Positions 43,721-53,652 of a stretch of DNA of 64,000 bases are shown in pieces; the first letter of the stretch is position 1, and every line of letters starts with the position of its first letter. A model generated the notes under the pieces. That model made no database searches. It worked only from the letters and a program-made list of their open reading frames with translations, and had not been told where the DNA came from. Position numbers and translations under genes: made by a program. The DNA comes from Polyangiaceae bacterium (lineage in GTDB: Bacteria > Myxococcota_A > Polyangia > Polyangiales > Polyangiaceae), in the NCBI GenBank assembly GCA_013361525.1, contig JABFXY010000016.1:1-64000 (forward strand), in the 5' to 3' direction.

Positions 43721-43896
43721 GGATCTTTCCAGCGGAGCCGCGTAGGCGGGGCTGTTACCCAGATCTCGGGCTCCACTACGTAGACACGTCGCCACGGCCC
43801 CGCGCTCAAGGAATCGTGCCCCGCTATGCGCGAGCCCCTGATGGCCGCTCGATTCCGAGCGCGACCGTCGTAAAGTTGCCGAGAGGACTCGACACG

Positions 43897-44340
43897 ATGC
43901 CCGCGATGCGATTCGAGCAGTTCGGCGACACGGTCGCCATGGTGCACACTGCCGACCCACCATCGGACGAGGAGTGGGACGCGTACCTGGCCTCCCAACG
44001 AGCGCACTGGTCCGCGCGTGTCCTCGTTTTTACCGAGGGCGGCGGGCCGACGACCCTGCAGCGCGGCCGTTTGAACGACGCCCTCGCCGGGCGGATCGTA
44101 AAAACGGCCGTCGTCTCCTCGAGCGCGGTGATCAGGGGGATTGTCACGGCCCTTTCCTGGTTCAACCCGGGCATCAAATCGTTCTTACCCAACGAGGCTT
44201 CCGCGGCGCTGAGGTACCTGGGCGTTGCGGTCGAGGACCAGGCGGGCCTCATGCAAAAGGTCACGAGGCTGAGCAAAGAGCTGAAAGCGGGCGGGCTGCG
44301 ATGCGTAGTCTGGCCGGAGCAAAGCAGCTCCCGGTTGTGA
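43897..44340 (+). CDS. STAS/SpoIIAA-like protein
   Basis: A 147-residue soluble protein. The beginning (MRFEQFGDTVAMVHTADPPSDEEWDAYL) and ARVLVFTEGGGPTTLQRGRL match the SpoIIAA-like STAS fold found singly in Myxococcota. No HPr- or phosphoserine-type residue can be assigned with certainty. Start 43897 has GAGAGGAC upstream; 43906 is an alternative. It is convergent with the AspH gene. Confidence 0.6.
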   Translation: MPAMRFEQFGDTVAMVHTADPPSDEEWDAYLASQRAHWSARVLVFTEGGGPTTLQRGRLNDALAGRIVKTAVVSSSAVIRGIVTALSWFNPGIKSFLPNEASAALRYLGVAVEDQAGLMQKVTRLSKELKAGGLRCVVWPEQSSSRL

Positions 44341-44382
44341 TGCGCGCCTCCGACGGTCGGCGGGTCGTCGATGGCGTAGCGC

Positions 44383-45195
44383 TCAAGCCTTCGCGCGAGC
44401 CGCTTCCTTCTGCTTGAGGAATTGGCGGTACACCTGGAGGTGCAGCGGCGTGAACATCTCCAGCACGCCGATCTCTTCGACCGTCAGATCGGGGTGGTAG
44501 CCCTTCAGCAGGATGACCGCGCGGCGCTGTCCAGTCCGGTTCCAGGCTTCGTGATCGAAGGTATCGTCGAAGATGGCCATCTCGCCCTCTTTCCACCGGC
44601 GTGTCTCGTCATCGACGCGGAGAGCACAATCACCCTCCGGGATCACGAGGGGCATGTGGAGCGTCAGCTTCGCGTTGCCACCGCCGAAGTGGGCCGGGAT
44701 GTGAGTGCCGGGCTCGAGCATCGACAGGAAGAGCTCGAACCGGTCGAGCTGCTCGACCTTGAAGCGATCGACGATGGCCTTCAGGCTCGGGACCTTGGCG
44801 AGGAGATCGTCGTTGGGTTTGTAGTCGCCGATGAAGAACAGGTTCTTCCAGCCACGGATGGCCTCCGGATCGACGCTGAGGTGATCGTAAGGCACGGTCG
44901 CGGCAGAGGTGTCGAGGTTGAGGATCTCCGAGCGGATCTTCGCGAACGACTCCTCGAACGCGACGATCATCTCGGTGAGGCGCCCGCATTGTTCGCGGGT
45001 CCACCAGGGCTGCGCACGGAGCCCGGGCGTGTGAACCCAGGTCGGCCGTTGGCGCGCGTCTGCGAACGTGTCGGGCTCGAAAGCCGCCAGCTTGCTCGCT
45101 GCAATGCGCTCGACCGCCGCCGCGCCGAATCGGTTCGCCGCCTCCGTCAGCACCTGTTGAATCATCCGGTCCACGTCGCCAATTCCAGTCTTCAT
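44383..45195 (-). CDS. Aspartyl/asparaginyl beta-hydroxylase-like Fe(II)/2OG oxygenase
   Basis: A 270-residue enzyme. The C-terminal half holds the AspH-type double-stranded beta-helix: AHFGGGNAKLTLHMPLVIP (first metal His), EGDCALRVDD with the 2-oxoglutarate-binding Arg, GEMAIFDDTFDHEAWN (second His) and a closing strand RRAVILL. AspH enzymes use two His and no Asp. The substrate is a protein side chain or small molecule, unknown here. The start at 45195 has GAGGGG 9 bases upstream; 45204 would leave it too close. Confidence 0.82.
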   Translation of the reverse strand: MKTGIGDVDRMIQQVLTEAANRFGAAAVERIAASKLAAFEPDTFADARQRPTWVHTPGLRAQPWWTREQCGRLTEMIVAFEESFAKIRSEILNLDTSAATVPYDHLSVDPEAIRGWKNLFFIGDYKPNDDLLAKVPSLKAIVDRFKVEQLDRFELFLSMLEPGTHIPAHFGGGNAKLTLHMPLVIPEGDCALRVDDETRRWKEGEMAIFDDTFDHEAWNRTGQRRAVILLKGYHPDLTVEEIGVLEMFTPLHLQVYRQFLKQKEAARAKA

Positions 45196-45319
45196 CGGCT
45201 TCATCCCCTCTCGCGCCGCCTCACGGGGCAGAGCGCGCAAGCTTCGAGGATCTCGCGCGGCGGCGAGGCGCGTCCAGATCATTCGTCGTGTCGCGCGCGC
45301 TTCAGCCGAGCGCATTGTT

Positions 45320-45733
45320 TCAGCTGGGGAGATTGCGAGACGCGGCGCTCCGCAGGCCCCACGCGTACACGGTGAAGAACGTCGCTCCGAGCGCGACCGT
45401 CGGGCCGACCGTCGCAAGGATCCTCGGCGTGCCGACGATGGCGTGCACGGTCGCCATGGTGCTCGCGCTGATCGAGGTGGTGCCCACGGCGGCGATGAAG
45501 AAACCTCGCAACGGCGTGCGGCCGAGCCGGAAGAGCCGCTCGAGCACGAACGAGAGCCCGGCCGTTGCGGAGAAGCTCAGCAGCGCTTGGGCCAAGGTCG
45601 CGCGAGCTGCCGGCCCGGCGCCGGCGCTCGCGTTCACATAGAGCGCCCAGCCGCCCCATAGGAGCGCCGCGAGGACTCCGAAGCCCAGCGGGCGGAGAGG
45701 TCCTTTGCGGCGCGGGGGCGGGAGGGCGGTCAT
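45320..45733 (-). CDS. Four-helix membrane protein
   Basis: A 137-residue protein with four hydrophobic segments (about 20-35, 50-70, 84-102, 112-130) and a short Pro/Arg-rich cytoplasmic start. Its ATG overlaps the stop of the GNAT-cNMP gene (ATGA at 45730-45733), so it is translated with it and probably takes part in the same pathway. No family recognised. Confidence 0.7.
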   Translation of the reverse strand: MTALPPPRRKGPLRPLGFGVLAALLWGGWALYVNASAGAGPAARATLAQALLSFSATAGLSFVLERLFRLGRTPLRGFFIAAVGTTSISASTMATVHAIVGTPRILATVGPTVALGATFFTVYAWGLRSAASRNLPS

Positions 45734-47226
45734 GCCGCCGTTCCCGGCGCGGCCTTCAAGAGCGGAACGTGCACCACCCGCGCCGGCGAGACAGCCGTCA
45801 CGCGCGCCGACGGATCCGACTCGAGCACGAGCGGCGCTTGCGCACGAATCACCGTCCCGGCGCGCTCGATCGAGACGGCACCGCGCAGCACGAGGAGGAA
45901 CGCGTCGCCCTCGGTCGCGACGGTCATGCCGGACGAGACGTCGGCGTGTCGGCCTCGCGCGATCCAGGCTTGGCGCGCCGATCGGTCGATGGTGGGCACA
46001 CGCCCCGGCCCCGCGCGGAGGTGATCGTCGAAGACCCGCGCCGAGAAGGAAGCCCATATCGCATCGCCGATCTCGGGGCGCTCCGCCATGAGCGACCTCA
46101 GTGCGGCGCCCGGGATACGCACCAGCGTCGACGGGATCGCCGTCTTGATCGACGCGGAGCGGCGGCGATCGGCCAGCATCGCGACCTCTCCGAACAGGGA
46201 TCCGGCGCCGAGCTGATCGATCATCTCGTCGGCCTCGCCGTCGCGGATGACGCTGACCGCGCCGCGCGCGACGAGGTACATGTCGTCGCCCTCGTCGCCC
46301 GCGCGAAACAGCGTCCTGCCACCCGGGAGCGAGACGATCTCGGCGCGTTCGGCGATCTTCGCGAGGCTCACGTCTTCGAGCGCGCTGAAGAGCGAGACGG
46401 CGCGGAGCCGCTTCTTCACCGCGGAGGGTCGGAGCAGGCGCGCGCCGATCGGAAGTCGTTGCACGGTCGCGAGGGCGCCCTCTACCGCGCGCTTGGCCTT
46501 GTCGCGTGCGTACTTGGCGGCGGTGCCGCCCAGCATGCTCGCCGTGATCGGAAACAGCGTGAGCATGCCGCGACCATCGCCGTAGTCGGGGATCATCGAC
46601 ACGAAGAAGCGCGCGGCCGGGTTTTCGCTACGGCGCCAGTAGTCTCGCTCTGCGTCCGTCTGCAATGTTCGGTAGGAGGAGCTTCGTACGAGGGGTCGCG
46701 AGGGATCGACGAGCGGCATGCGGAACTCGTCCGCGAGCTGCACCATGAACTCCAGGACGTCGGAAGGGACCGCTTCGCCGGGCCTGGGCCAGTAGGTGTC
46801 GACGTACCGGTCGACCTGCATGTAGCTGGTCGGGTGAACCATCGTGCCGAGGCCGTAGAAGCGCTTCCGACGGTTCGCGAGGGCGTGCTCCGTGAGGACC
46901 CGCAAGGCCCAGCTCAAGTTGTTGTTCTGTCCGCGATAGTCGCGGAGCATTCCGACGCCGGCGCGCACGACCGTGCTCGGCACGCCGCCGAGGTCCTTGT
47001 CGAAGAAGTGAATCGCGAAATAGCCGACGGCTTTTCCGGCATCGTTCCTGTGAACGAGGAGCTTCGTCAGGTCGGACTTCGCGGCAACGACGCCGTGCAG
47101 GACGTCGTCTCGGCTGACGCCGAACATCTCGTGAATGAGCTCGTGCAGCTCGTCGGTGAGAGCGCTCTGCTCGGATGGAGAGAGCAGTTTGGGAACGACG
47201 GTCTCGCTTTTGGCAACGCGCGGCAT
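45730..47226 (-). CDS. GNAT-like acyltransferase fused to cyclic-nucleotide-binding domain
   Basis: A 498-residue protein. Residues about 10-215 have a GNAT-like layout (VGYFAIHFFDKDL, VRAGVGMLRDYRGQNNNLSW, RRKRFYGLGTMVHPTSYMQVDRYV). A cNMP-binding domain is at about 285-390: ALEDVSLAKIAERAEIV, DDMYLVARGAVSVIR, FGEVAMLADRRRSASI with the phosphate-binding Arg, so cAMP or cGMP binding is likely. A shorter C-terminal domain (about 410-490) may be a second, decayed cupin or cNMP fold. Mycobacterial PatA has the same parts in reversed order. The start at 47226 was taken because the divergent gene begins at 47318. Confidence 0.75.
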   Translation of the reverse strand: MPRVAKSETVVPKLLSPSEQSALTDELHELIHEMFGVSRDDVLHGVVAAKSDLTKLLVHRNDAGKAVGYFAIHFFDKDLGGVPSTVVRAGVGMLRDYRGQNNNLSWALRVLTEHALANRRKRFYGLGTMVHPTSYMQVDRYVDTYWPRPGEAVPSDVLEFMVQLADEFRMPLVDPSRPLVRSSSYRTLQTDAERDYWRRSENPAARFFVSMIPDYGDGRGMLTLFPITASMLGGTAAKYARDKAKRAVEGALATVQRLPIGARLLRPSAVKKRLRAVSLFSALEDVSLAKIAERAEIVSLPGGRTLFRAGDEGDDMYLVARGAVSVIRDGEADEMIDQLGAGSLFGEVAMLADRRRSASIKTAIPSTLVRIPGAALRSLMAERPEIGDAIWASFSARVFDDHLRAGPGRVPTIDRSARQAWIARGRHADVSSGMTVATEGDAFLLVLRGAVSIERAGTVIRAQAPLVLESDPSARVTAVSPARVVHVPLLKAAPGTAA

Positions 47227-47317
47227 TTCTCGGATCGTCCCATGTGAGCTGCGACTCGCAGTCGCGTCAACGGAGCTTGTCGCCGACCTCGACGTCGAGT
47301 GACACTCCGTCCCCTCC

Positions 47318-48544
47318 GTGTCGCCGACACTCTCCATATCGACGGTCCCCGAGATCCCGACGCGACTCGTCAACCTCGACAGGGCTCGTGCGACGTTCGG
47401 TCATCGCGCCGACATCCTCGCGGGCTTTCTTCACCGCACCGATCCGCTCGCCGAAGCCGTGGTGCAGGCGTTCTCGGAGATGGCGCCGGGCAAAGGAAAG
47501 CGGGTCCTCGACCGCGCGCTCGACGAAGGGATCGAACGCGTGCCCTCCCCGCCACGTGCGCTCGTCGCGCTCTTCGAGCAACTGCACGAAACGCCGTTCT
47601 GGGTCGACCCCGAACAGCTCGCGGTCGGCGGCAGGGCGATGTTACGGACGGGGATCTTCGGTTTGTTTGCCCTGGGCGCGGGCTCGCTGCCGCTGAGCTA
47701 CGCGACGCCTGCAGCGAACAAGCCGCTGACATTCTCACGAAGGTTGGTCGAGATGGCTCCCCGCCGAATCCTCGACACGATGCGCTTCCACCTGCATACG
47801 TGCACACCCGGCGGACTCGCGCCTGGGGCGGACGGCTTCAAGACGACCGTCCGCGTGCGGCTGGTCCACGCGCAGATGAGGCGGCTCCTCCTCGCGTCGA
47901 AGGGGTGGAACCACGCGGCGTGGGGCGCGCCGATCAACCAAGTCGATCAGGCCTATGCGACGGTCCTCTTCTCGGCCTACCCGCTCGGTTGGCTCAGCAA
48001 GCTGGGCGTCCATTTCACGGCGGACGAGCGCGACGCGGCAATCCAGCTGTGGCGCTACTCAGGCCACCTCATGGGCGTCGACGCCACGCTCCTTCCCGCG
48101 ACGGAGGCAGAGGCGCGCCGCTTCGGTGAGCTCTACGAGCTGACACAAGAGCGCCCGGACGACGACGCGAGGGCGCTCGTCCGCGCGCTGGTGAACGCCG
48201 CTCCGGTGCTCGGGCAGAGCTACTTCGGACGAACCGACTGGATCCCGGGTGCCTTCAGCACACTCGCGCGCTTCTTTCTCGGGCCGCAGCGAGCCGACGA
48301 CCTCGGACTGCCCGCGAGCAGCTACGCGGCGCTGACCCCGCTCCTGCGCGCCGCGGTCGTGCAGACCGAGGCTGTTCGCAGGGTGTCCCCTCGCGGGTAC
48401 GATTTCGCGGTGCGCGCGGGGACGGCGATCGAGCGCGGCATCGTCGAAGGCGGGCTCAAAGGTGGAGACGCCAAGCAAGGCGGCATCGTCGAAGCACTGT
48501 TCGGAGCGGGGCGGCGCAACGCCGCTCGGGCAGAGGAATCATGA
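47318..48544 (+). CDS. DUF2236 (MpaB/Lcp-like) oxygenase
   Basis: A 408-residue protein of the DUF2236 family, related to latex-clearing proteins and the mycophenolic-acid oxidase MpaB, which carry haem b. The family core is VRLVHAQMRRLLL, GWNHAAWGAPINQVDQ and GVHFTADERDAAIQLWRYSGHLMGVD. GTG 47318 is used as the start; later starts would cut the N-terminal helix. Its stop overlaps the next gene (ATGA at 48541-48544). Its link with cNMP effectors suggests a regulated oxidation, but the substrate is unknown. Confidence 0.8.
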   Translation: MSPTLSISTVPEIPTRLVNLDRARATFGHRADILAGFLHRTDPLAEAVVQAFSEMAPGKGKRVLDRALDEGIERVPSPPRALVALFEQLHETPFWVDPEQLAVGGRAMLRTGIFGLFALGAGSLPLSYATPAANKPLTFSRRLVEMAPRRILDTMRFHLHTCTPGGLAPGADGFKTTVRVRLVHAQMRRLLLASKGWNHAAWGAPINQVDQAYATVLFSAYPLGWLSKLGVHFTADERDAAIQLWRYSGHLMGVDATLLPATEAEARRFGELYELTQERPDDDARALVRALVNAAPVLGQSYFGRTDWIPGAFSTLARFFLGPQRADDLGLPASSYAALTPLLRAAVVQTEAVRRVSPRGYDFAVRAGTAIERGIVEGGLKGGDAKQGGIVEALFGAGRRNAARAEES

Positions 48545-50022
48545 GCAACCCGTTCACCTACCTGACCGAAGCCGATTGGGCCGCGCTCCGAGCACACAGC
48601 CGCGAGATACAATTCGTTCGCGACGCAGTGATCGTCCGGGAGGCTTCGGAGTCCCCCGGCGTGATGGTCATCCGCAAAGGGTCGGCGCGCGTCGAGCAGA
48701 GGCGCGACACGGTTACGATGACGCTCGCGCACATGGGCGAGGGCGAGGTCTTCGGGGAGATGTCGCTCCTCGAGGACACCGTGGCGAGCGCCACCGTGAT
48801 CGCCCACGAAGACACCTCCGTCGAGCTCTTCGAGCGCGGCCAGATCGAAGCGCTACTGCAGTCCGATCCGGGCTTCTCCGCGCGCTTCCATCGGTCGCTC
48901 GCCGTCCACCTCTCCAAGCGCATGCGCGATCGAAACCGGAACTTCGCGCCCGTGCAGGCGCGGACGGAGGCTCCCGCGAGCCGCGCCCCATCGACGCGGC
49001 TCGGACAGGTGACCGAGCGGCAGATCCCGCCCGCGCTACGCGCTGGTCTCGAGGCGTTCAAAGCGGAGATGAACGCGGTCGAGGCCCGACCCGGCACCGA
49101 CGCCGAGCGAAGGATCGCCGACGCCTGCGACCGACTGATGGCGCTGATGGTGAAGTCGACGGCGCCCGACGCGTTGTTCGAGGCGGGCTTTGCGGATCTC
49201 GGATCCTTTCGCGATCCGGCGACGCTCGCCTCCGGCATCGGCGCCTACGTGTTCCGCCAGACGTTCTCGTGGTTCATGTCGGCGGCGACCATCGCGCGCG
49301 TCCACGTCAAGCCGCGCGGGCTGAGTGAAGATCACGAGACCATCGCGATGATGGTCGCCGACGATCCCGAGGGTGACGGCGTCACCGGCCCGCTGCTCGA
49401 TCGGTGGTTCCTCCAGCGTCCGGTCTGCCGTTTTCGCCGTGAGTCACGAAAGAAGGCCGTTGCGCTGCTTCAAAGAGTCGCCGTCATGCCGGGGGACCGA
49501 GTGTCGGTCGCGATCCTCGGATCAGGCACCGCGACCGAGGCGATCGAGCGCCTCGCCGATCCGCAGATGAGCAAGGTCGTCCTCACTTGCATCGACCTCG
49601 ACCAGGAAGCGCTGGCACGCGGCGCGAAGGTCGCCGCCGACCTCGACGTCGGGAGCCGCGTCTCATCCGTGCACGCGAACGCCGTCCCGACGGGCGATTC
49701 CTCGAGCGCCGTTTCCTTCGGTCGTCACGAGGCTATCTATGCCCTCGGCCTGCTCGAGTACCTCTCGGATCGGGAGTGCGTTCGACTGCTCGACTGGGCC
49801 CACGGCGCGCTGATCCCCGGCGGGACGTTCGCTTTCGCGACGCTGGCCGCGGACAACCCCGATCGACCCTTCATGGAGCACATCCTCGAGTGGAACGTGA
49901 GTCATCGAAGCAGCCAGGAGCTGGAGAAGCTCTTCGCGCGCTCGCGCTTCGGCGCCTCGCCGTCGATCGAGGCTTCTGCCGCGCGGGCGGGCATCTGGGG
50001 CGAAGCCGTGCGACCGCGCTGA
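48541..50022 (+). CDS. cNMP-binding domain fused to SAM methyltransferase
   Basis: A 493-residue protein. The N-terminal cyclic-nucleotide-binding fold (about 15-125) has MVIRKGSARVEQ and FGEMSLLEDTVASATV, but the Arg that usually follows FGE is replaced by Val, so binding may be altered. A helical middle (155-310) leads to a Rossmann methyltransferase (about 315-480) with motif I VAILGSGTATEAIERL and an acidic end of strand 2 (CIDLDQEALARG). A GHGA-type substrate site cannot be read. Translation is coupled to the DUF2236 gene. Confidence 0.82.
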   Translation: MSNPFTYLTEADWAALRAHSREIQFVRDAVIVREASESPGVMVIRKGSARVEQRRDTVTMTLAHMGEGEVFGEMSLLEDTVASATVIAHEDTSVELFERGQIEALLQSDPGFSARFHRSLAVHLSKRMRDRNRNFAPVQARTEAPASRAPSTRLGQVTERQIPPALRAGLEAFKAEMNAVEARPGTDAERRIADACDRLMALMVKSTAPDALFEAGFADLGSFRDPATLASGIGAYVFRQTFSWFMSAATIARVHVKPRGLSEDHETIAMMVADDPEGDGVTGPLLDRWFLQRPVCRFRRESRKKAVALLQRVAVMPGDRVSVAILGSGTATEAIERLADPQMSKVVLTCIDLDQEALARGAKVAADLDVGSRVSSVHANAVPTGDSSSAVSFGRHEAIYALGLLEYLSDRECVRLLDWAHGALIPGGTFAFATLAADNPDRPFMEHILEWNVSHRSSQELEKLFARSRFGASPSIEASAARAGIWGEAVRPR

Positions 50023-50047
50023 CGGCGCGCCCGCTATACTGCGGCCG

Positions 50048-51088
<1,041 letters not shown>

Positions 51089-51145
51089 GATCGACCCGGA
51101 CCCCGACCGCTCGACGCCCGGTGCCGGCGACACTATGCGCGGCGC

Positions 51146-51580
51146 GTGAGAAGCGAAGTCGATGAGGCGCGACTGATTCTCGACCTCTGCAAGGGCGACG
51201 GGCTGCGTGCGTTCGAGATGGTCCACGCGCAGCTGGGCGTGCTGGTATTGCGCGCGCAGGTGATGCTGTCGCTGTCCGGCATCGTCATCACCGTCACCGG
51301 CTTCTCCGGCCGCGCGATCGCGCAGACCAGCCTCGTCGCCCGCGTTTGCATCGTTGCTGGGCTCGTCGTCGTCCTGCTCGCAGCCGCCGTCGCGGTCGCC
51401 GGCGTGCTTCGCCTGAAGTGGCTCACCCAAGCGCTCACGAACGATCCGCTGACGACGTTGCGGAAGGGCCTGGCCATTCGGAACAAGAAAACCCGGTCGC
51501 TGTCGATTGCGCTCGTCCTGTTCGTGGCCGGATTCACGCTGTACTGCGCGGCCGTGGCTCAGTTGCTCGTCGCGGCGTGA
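51146..51580 (+). CDS. Small membrane protein
   Basis: A 144-residue protein with three hydrophobic segments (about 36-58, 63-88, 118-142) separated by a basic loop (LRKGLAIRNKKTRS). The N-terminal 30 residues are soluble and charged. GTG 51146 is the start. It follows the cyclase by 57 bp and completes the presumed operon. No family recognised. Confidence 0.65.
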   Translation: MRSEVDEARLILDLCKGDGLRAFEMVHAQLGVLVLRAQVMLSLSGIVITVTGFSGRAIAQTSLVARVCIVAGLVVVLLAAAVAVAGVLRLKWLTQALTNDPLTTLRKGLAIRNKKTRSLSIALVLFVAGFTLYCAAVAQLLVAA

Positions 51581-51655
51581 CGTCCTCCGCCGCGGCTCGA
51601 GGTCAGGGCCCAGCTCTCTGCGGCGTCGCTCGGTGTCATCACAATCCGAGAGACC

Positions 51656-52411
51656 ATGTCGACGAAGAAGCTTTGCCAATACATCGCAATCGAGAGCTCC
51701 GTGAAGAACCGCGTCACCGCGGAGCTGACCGAAGCCCACAAGGACCTGCAGAAGAACGACCTCTTCAACGGGCATTCGCGCCGCTACGAGCCGCGCAATG
51801 AAGACCCGAATTCGCCGCTCGGCGAGAAGCTCCCGGAGGAGCACAAGAAGGTCGTCGCGCGCGCAGAAGCGATCGTCAAGCTGACGATCGAGCGCCTCGT
51901 CGAGCATTACGATCTCGCGGCGACGCGCGATTTCGGTAACTGCGTTGCGAAGGCGGACGTCGAGGTCGACGGCCGCGTGCTCCTCAAGGACGTTCCGGTC
52001 GCGCACCTCTTGTTCTTGGAGAAGCGGGTCGACGATCTGCTGACGTTCCTTCGCAAGCTGCCGACCTTGGACCCGACCGAAAACTGGGACTACAACCCGT
52101 CGCAGGACCTCTTCGCGACGGCGCCGGTGCAGACGGCGCGTACGAAGAAGATCTCCCGGGCGTTGGTGCTCTATGAAGCAACGAAGGAGCACCCGGCGCA
52201 GGTCAAAGAGATCACCGAGGACGTCCAGGCCGGCACGTGGTCCACCATCAAATATTCGTCCGCCATCGTCGCGCAGAAGCGCAACGAAATGCTCCGTCGG
52301 ACGGAAGAGCTTCAGAAGGCAATCAAGTTCGCGCGCGAAAAGGCCAATGCGACGGAGGTCGACGAGAAGAAGGTCGGCCGCGCGATTCTCGATTACGTCT
52401 TCAAAGGCTGA
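51656..52411 (+). CDS. Conserved hypothetical protein (DUF7873-like)
   Basis: A 251-residue soluble protein, Lys/Glu-rich and mostly helical: AIESSVKNRVTAELTEAHKDLQKNDLFNG, then RRYEPRNEDPNSPLGEKLPEEHKKV, HLLFLEKRVDDLLTFLRKL, RTEELQKAIKFAREKAN. This sequence type is widespread in actinobacteria and myxobacteria. Its function is unknown to me. It has a clear ATG and is followed by a 420-bp region without clear genes. Confidence 0.8.
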   Translation: MSTKKLCQYIAIESSVKNRVTAELTEAHKDLQKNDLFNGHSRRYEPRNEDPNSPLGEKLPEEHKKVVARAEAIVKLTIERLVEHYDLAATRDFGNCVAKADVEVDGRVLLKDVPVAHLLFLEKRVDDLLTFLRKLPTLDPTENWDYNPSQDLFATAPVQTARTKKISRALVLYEATKEHPAQVKEITEDVQAGTWSTIKYSSAIVAQKRNEMLRRTEELQKAIKFAREKANATEVDEKKVGRAILDYVFKG

Positions 52412-52831
52412 CGCGCGCTCCAGCGTCGACCTGAACGAGCTTGGTCGGGAGCCCGGCTCCCGGCCATGAGCACAACCTCAGCATCAATCGTGTCGTAAGT
52501 CTCGAATCTCAATCTATCGCTCCAAGCTGAACCACCAACGCGGATCCCCAATCGCCCGGACGCGGAATCCGACATCGGATGCGGGCTCATCTCCCGCCCT
52601 CCCAGCCGAGCGCGCGACGCTCTCGGTCGCGCCCTGGGCTGGGAGGTCGTCTAACGGTAGGACACGACTGTCTTCAACCTGAGCCGCGCCCTTCAACGGA
52701 CATCGTGGGGATCTCGAACAGCGCGCATCGGCGCCTCAGCGTAGGCTACACGCTGGGGCGCCACCTATTTTGTGCGGGGATTTCGGCGACGCTAAAGGTC
52801 GACGCCCGGCGGGCCGCTCGGTGGGGTGACC
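52412..52831. other. 420-bp region with structured RNA-like sequence, no clear gene
   Basis: Between the hypothetical gene and the possible gene at 52832. Short frames exist but lack ribosome sites and family features. The central part, 52567-52664, holds the nested hairpins and tRNA-like segments listed separately. GATCCCCA at 52543-52550 and TGGGGATC at 52706-52713 form an outer 8-bp inverted repeat around this part. Confidence 0.5.
52567..52664 (+). other. tRNA-like halves in permuted order within a hairpin
   Basis: A 3' tRNA-like half lies upstream of a 5' half. T-arm: GCGGG (52581-52585), 7-nt loop CTCATCT, CCCGC (52593-52597). Acceptor 3' strand: CCTCCCA (52598-52604). Acceptor 5' strand: TGGGAGG (52640-52646), pairing 7 of 7 (10 of 10 with the flanks). 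D-arm: GTCGTCTAACGGTAGGACA (52646-52664), a standard tRNA sequence with the 4-bp stem and GG in the loop. The 35 nt between the strands form a 7-bp hairpin (52612-52618 with 52626-52632). No anticodon arm with a good stem can be built. A linear reading from 52640 fails in the T-stem and acceptor stem. Confidence 0.4.
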
Positions 52832-53284
52832 ATGACACGCAACCCACTCCCCAGCGCCCCTCGAGCCTCCCACTCCCCCTCCCAGATGCAGCCGCGCGCG
52901 CTCGTTCCGATCGCGCGCCACATCGCGGGCCCGAAAACTTCACGCCAGCTCAGCATCGCTGCGCTCGAAGCACGAATCGGTGACTTCCGTCGGCGGGTCG
53001 CCCCGCGCGCCGGCGCGATTCCCTTTCACACGAGCTACGGGCGCGCGCTCGCGCTGGCGATGTCCCGCCCGACCGTCGCCGATCTCGTTCGTTCCCTCGG
53101 CGGCGACCGATTGAAGACGCTCGAGCTGGTGGCTCTGCTCGTTCGACACGGTTGGCTCGCGCTGGAGGCAACAGAACGCGGGTTCGTGAGCCCGGCCGCG
53201 CGCCCTTGCCGCCCCACTCAGCCCGAGCGACTCGTCCGCGGATGGAGATCATCGAAGGACGACTCCCCGATTACGACCAACTGA
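52832..53284 (+). CDS. Possible small helical protein
   Basis: A 150-residue basic frame with a possible helix-turn-helix-like C-terminal half (MSRPTVADLVRSLGGDRLKTLELVALLVRHGWLAL). It overlaps the start of the GNAT gene by 43 bp. No database family is known to me, and the Ser/Pro-rich N-terminus is uninformative. GTG 52826 or ATG 52832 could start it. It may instead be non-coding. Confidence 0.35.
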   Translation: MTRNPLPSAPRASHSPSQMQPRALVPIARHIAGPKTSRQLSIAALEARIGDFRRRVAPRAGAIPFHTSYGRALALAMSRPTVADLVRSLGGDRLKTLELVALLVRHGWLALEATERGFVSPAARPCRPTQPERLVRGWRSSKDDSPITTN

Positions 53285-53637
53285 CGCGCATCCGGGAAGC
53301 CGCCGGTTGGGAGCCATTGCCGAAGGCGCTCCTCGCCGAGCAATACGCGGGTTCGAAATGGGTGGTAACCGCTTGGGACGGACCACGCCTCATTGGAACG
53401 ATACGAGCGATATCGGACGGCGTGACGAACGCGTATATCTGCGGCTTCGTCGTCGATGAGCCCTACCGTAGCAAAGGCATCGGCCGCGGCCTGCTCATGG
53501 CTTTGACCGAGCCGCGCCCCACCGTCCGCTGGGTGCTGCACTCCCGGCCCGAGGTCGAAGCGTTTTATCGCAAATGCGGCTTCGCCCCCGCCGGAGGCAT
53601 GTTCCGCCTCGATCGGCGTCGGGCTCTCAGCGGGTAA
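53242..53637 (+). CDS. GNAT-family N-acetyltransferase
   Basis: A 131-residue GNAT enzyme: LIGTIRAISDGVTNAYICGFVVDEPYRSKGIGRGLLMAL carries the acetyl-CoA-binding RSKGIGRGL motif, and VEAFYRKCGFAPAGGMFRLD is the typical end. It acetylates an unknown amine. The ATG at 53242 is taken; upstream in-frame codons are Arg-rich and unlike the family. Weak overlap with the preceding frame remains unresolved. Confidence 0.8.
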   Translation: MEIIEGRLPDYDQLTRIREAAGWEPLPKALLAEQYAGSKWVVTAWDGPRLIGTIRAISDGVTNAYICGFVVDEPYRSKGIGRGLLMALTEPRPTVRWVLHSRPEVEAFYRKCGFAPAGGMFRLDRRRALSG

Positions 53638-53652
53638 AAGAGATTTAGGAAA

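Noticed and set aside
52640..52710. Ordinary linear tRNA starting at the TGGGAGG acceptor strand
   Set aside because: Lengths fit, but the acceptor stem pairs 0 of 7, the T-stem 1 of 5 and the anticodon stem 3 of 5 counting one wobble.
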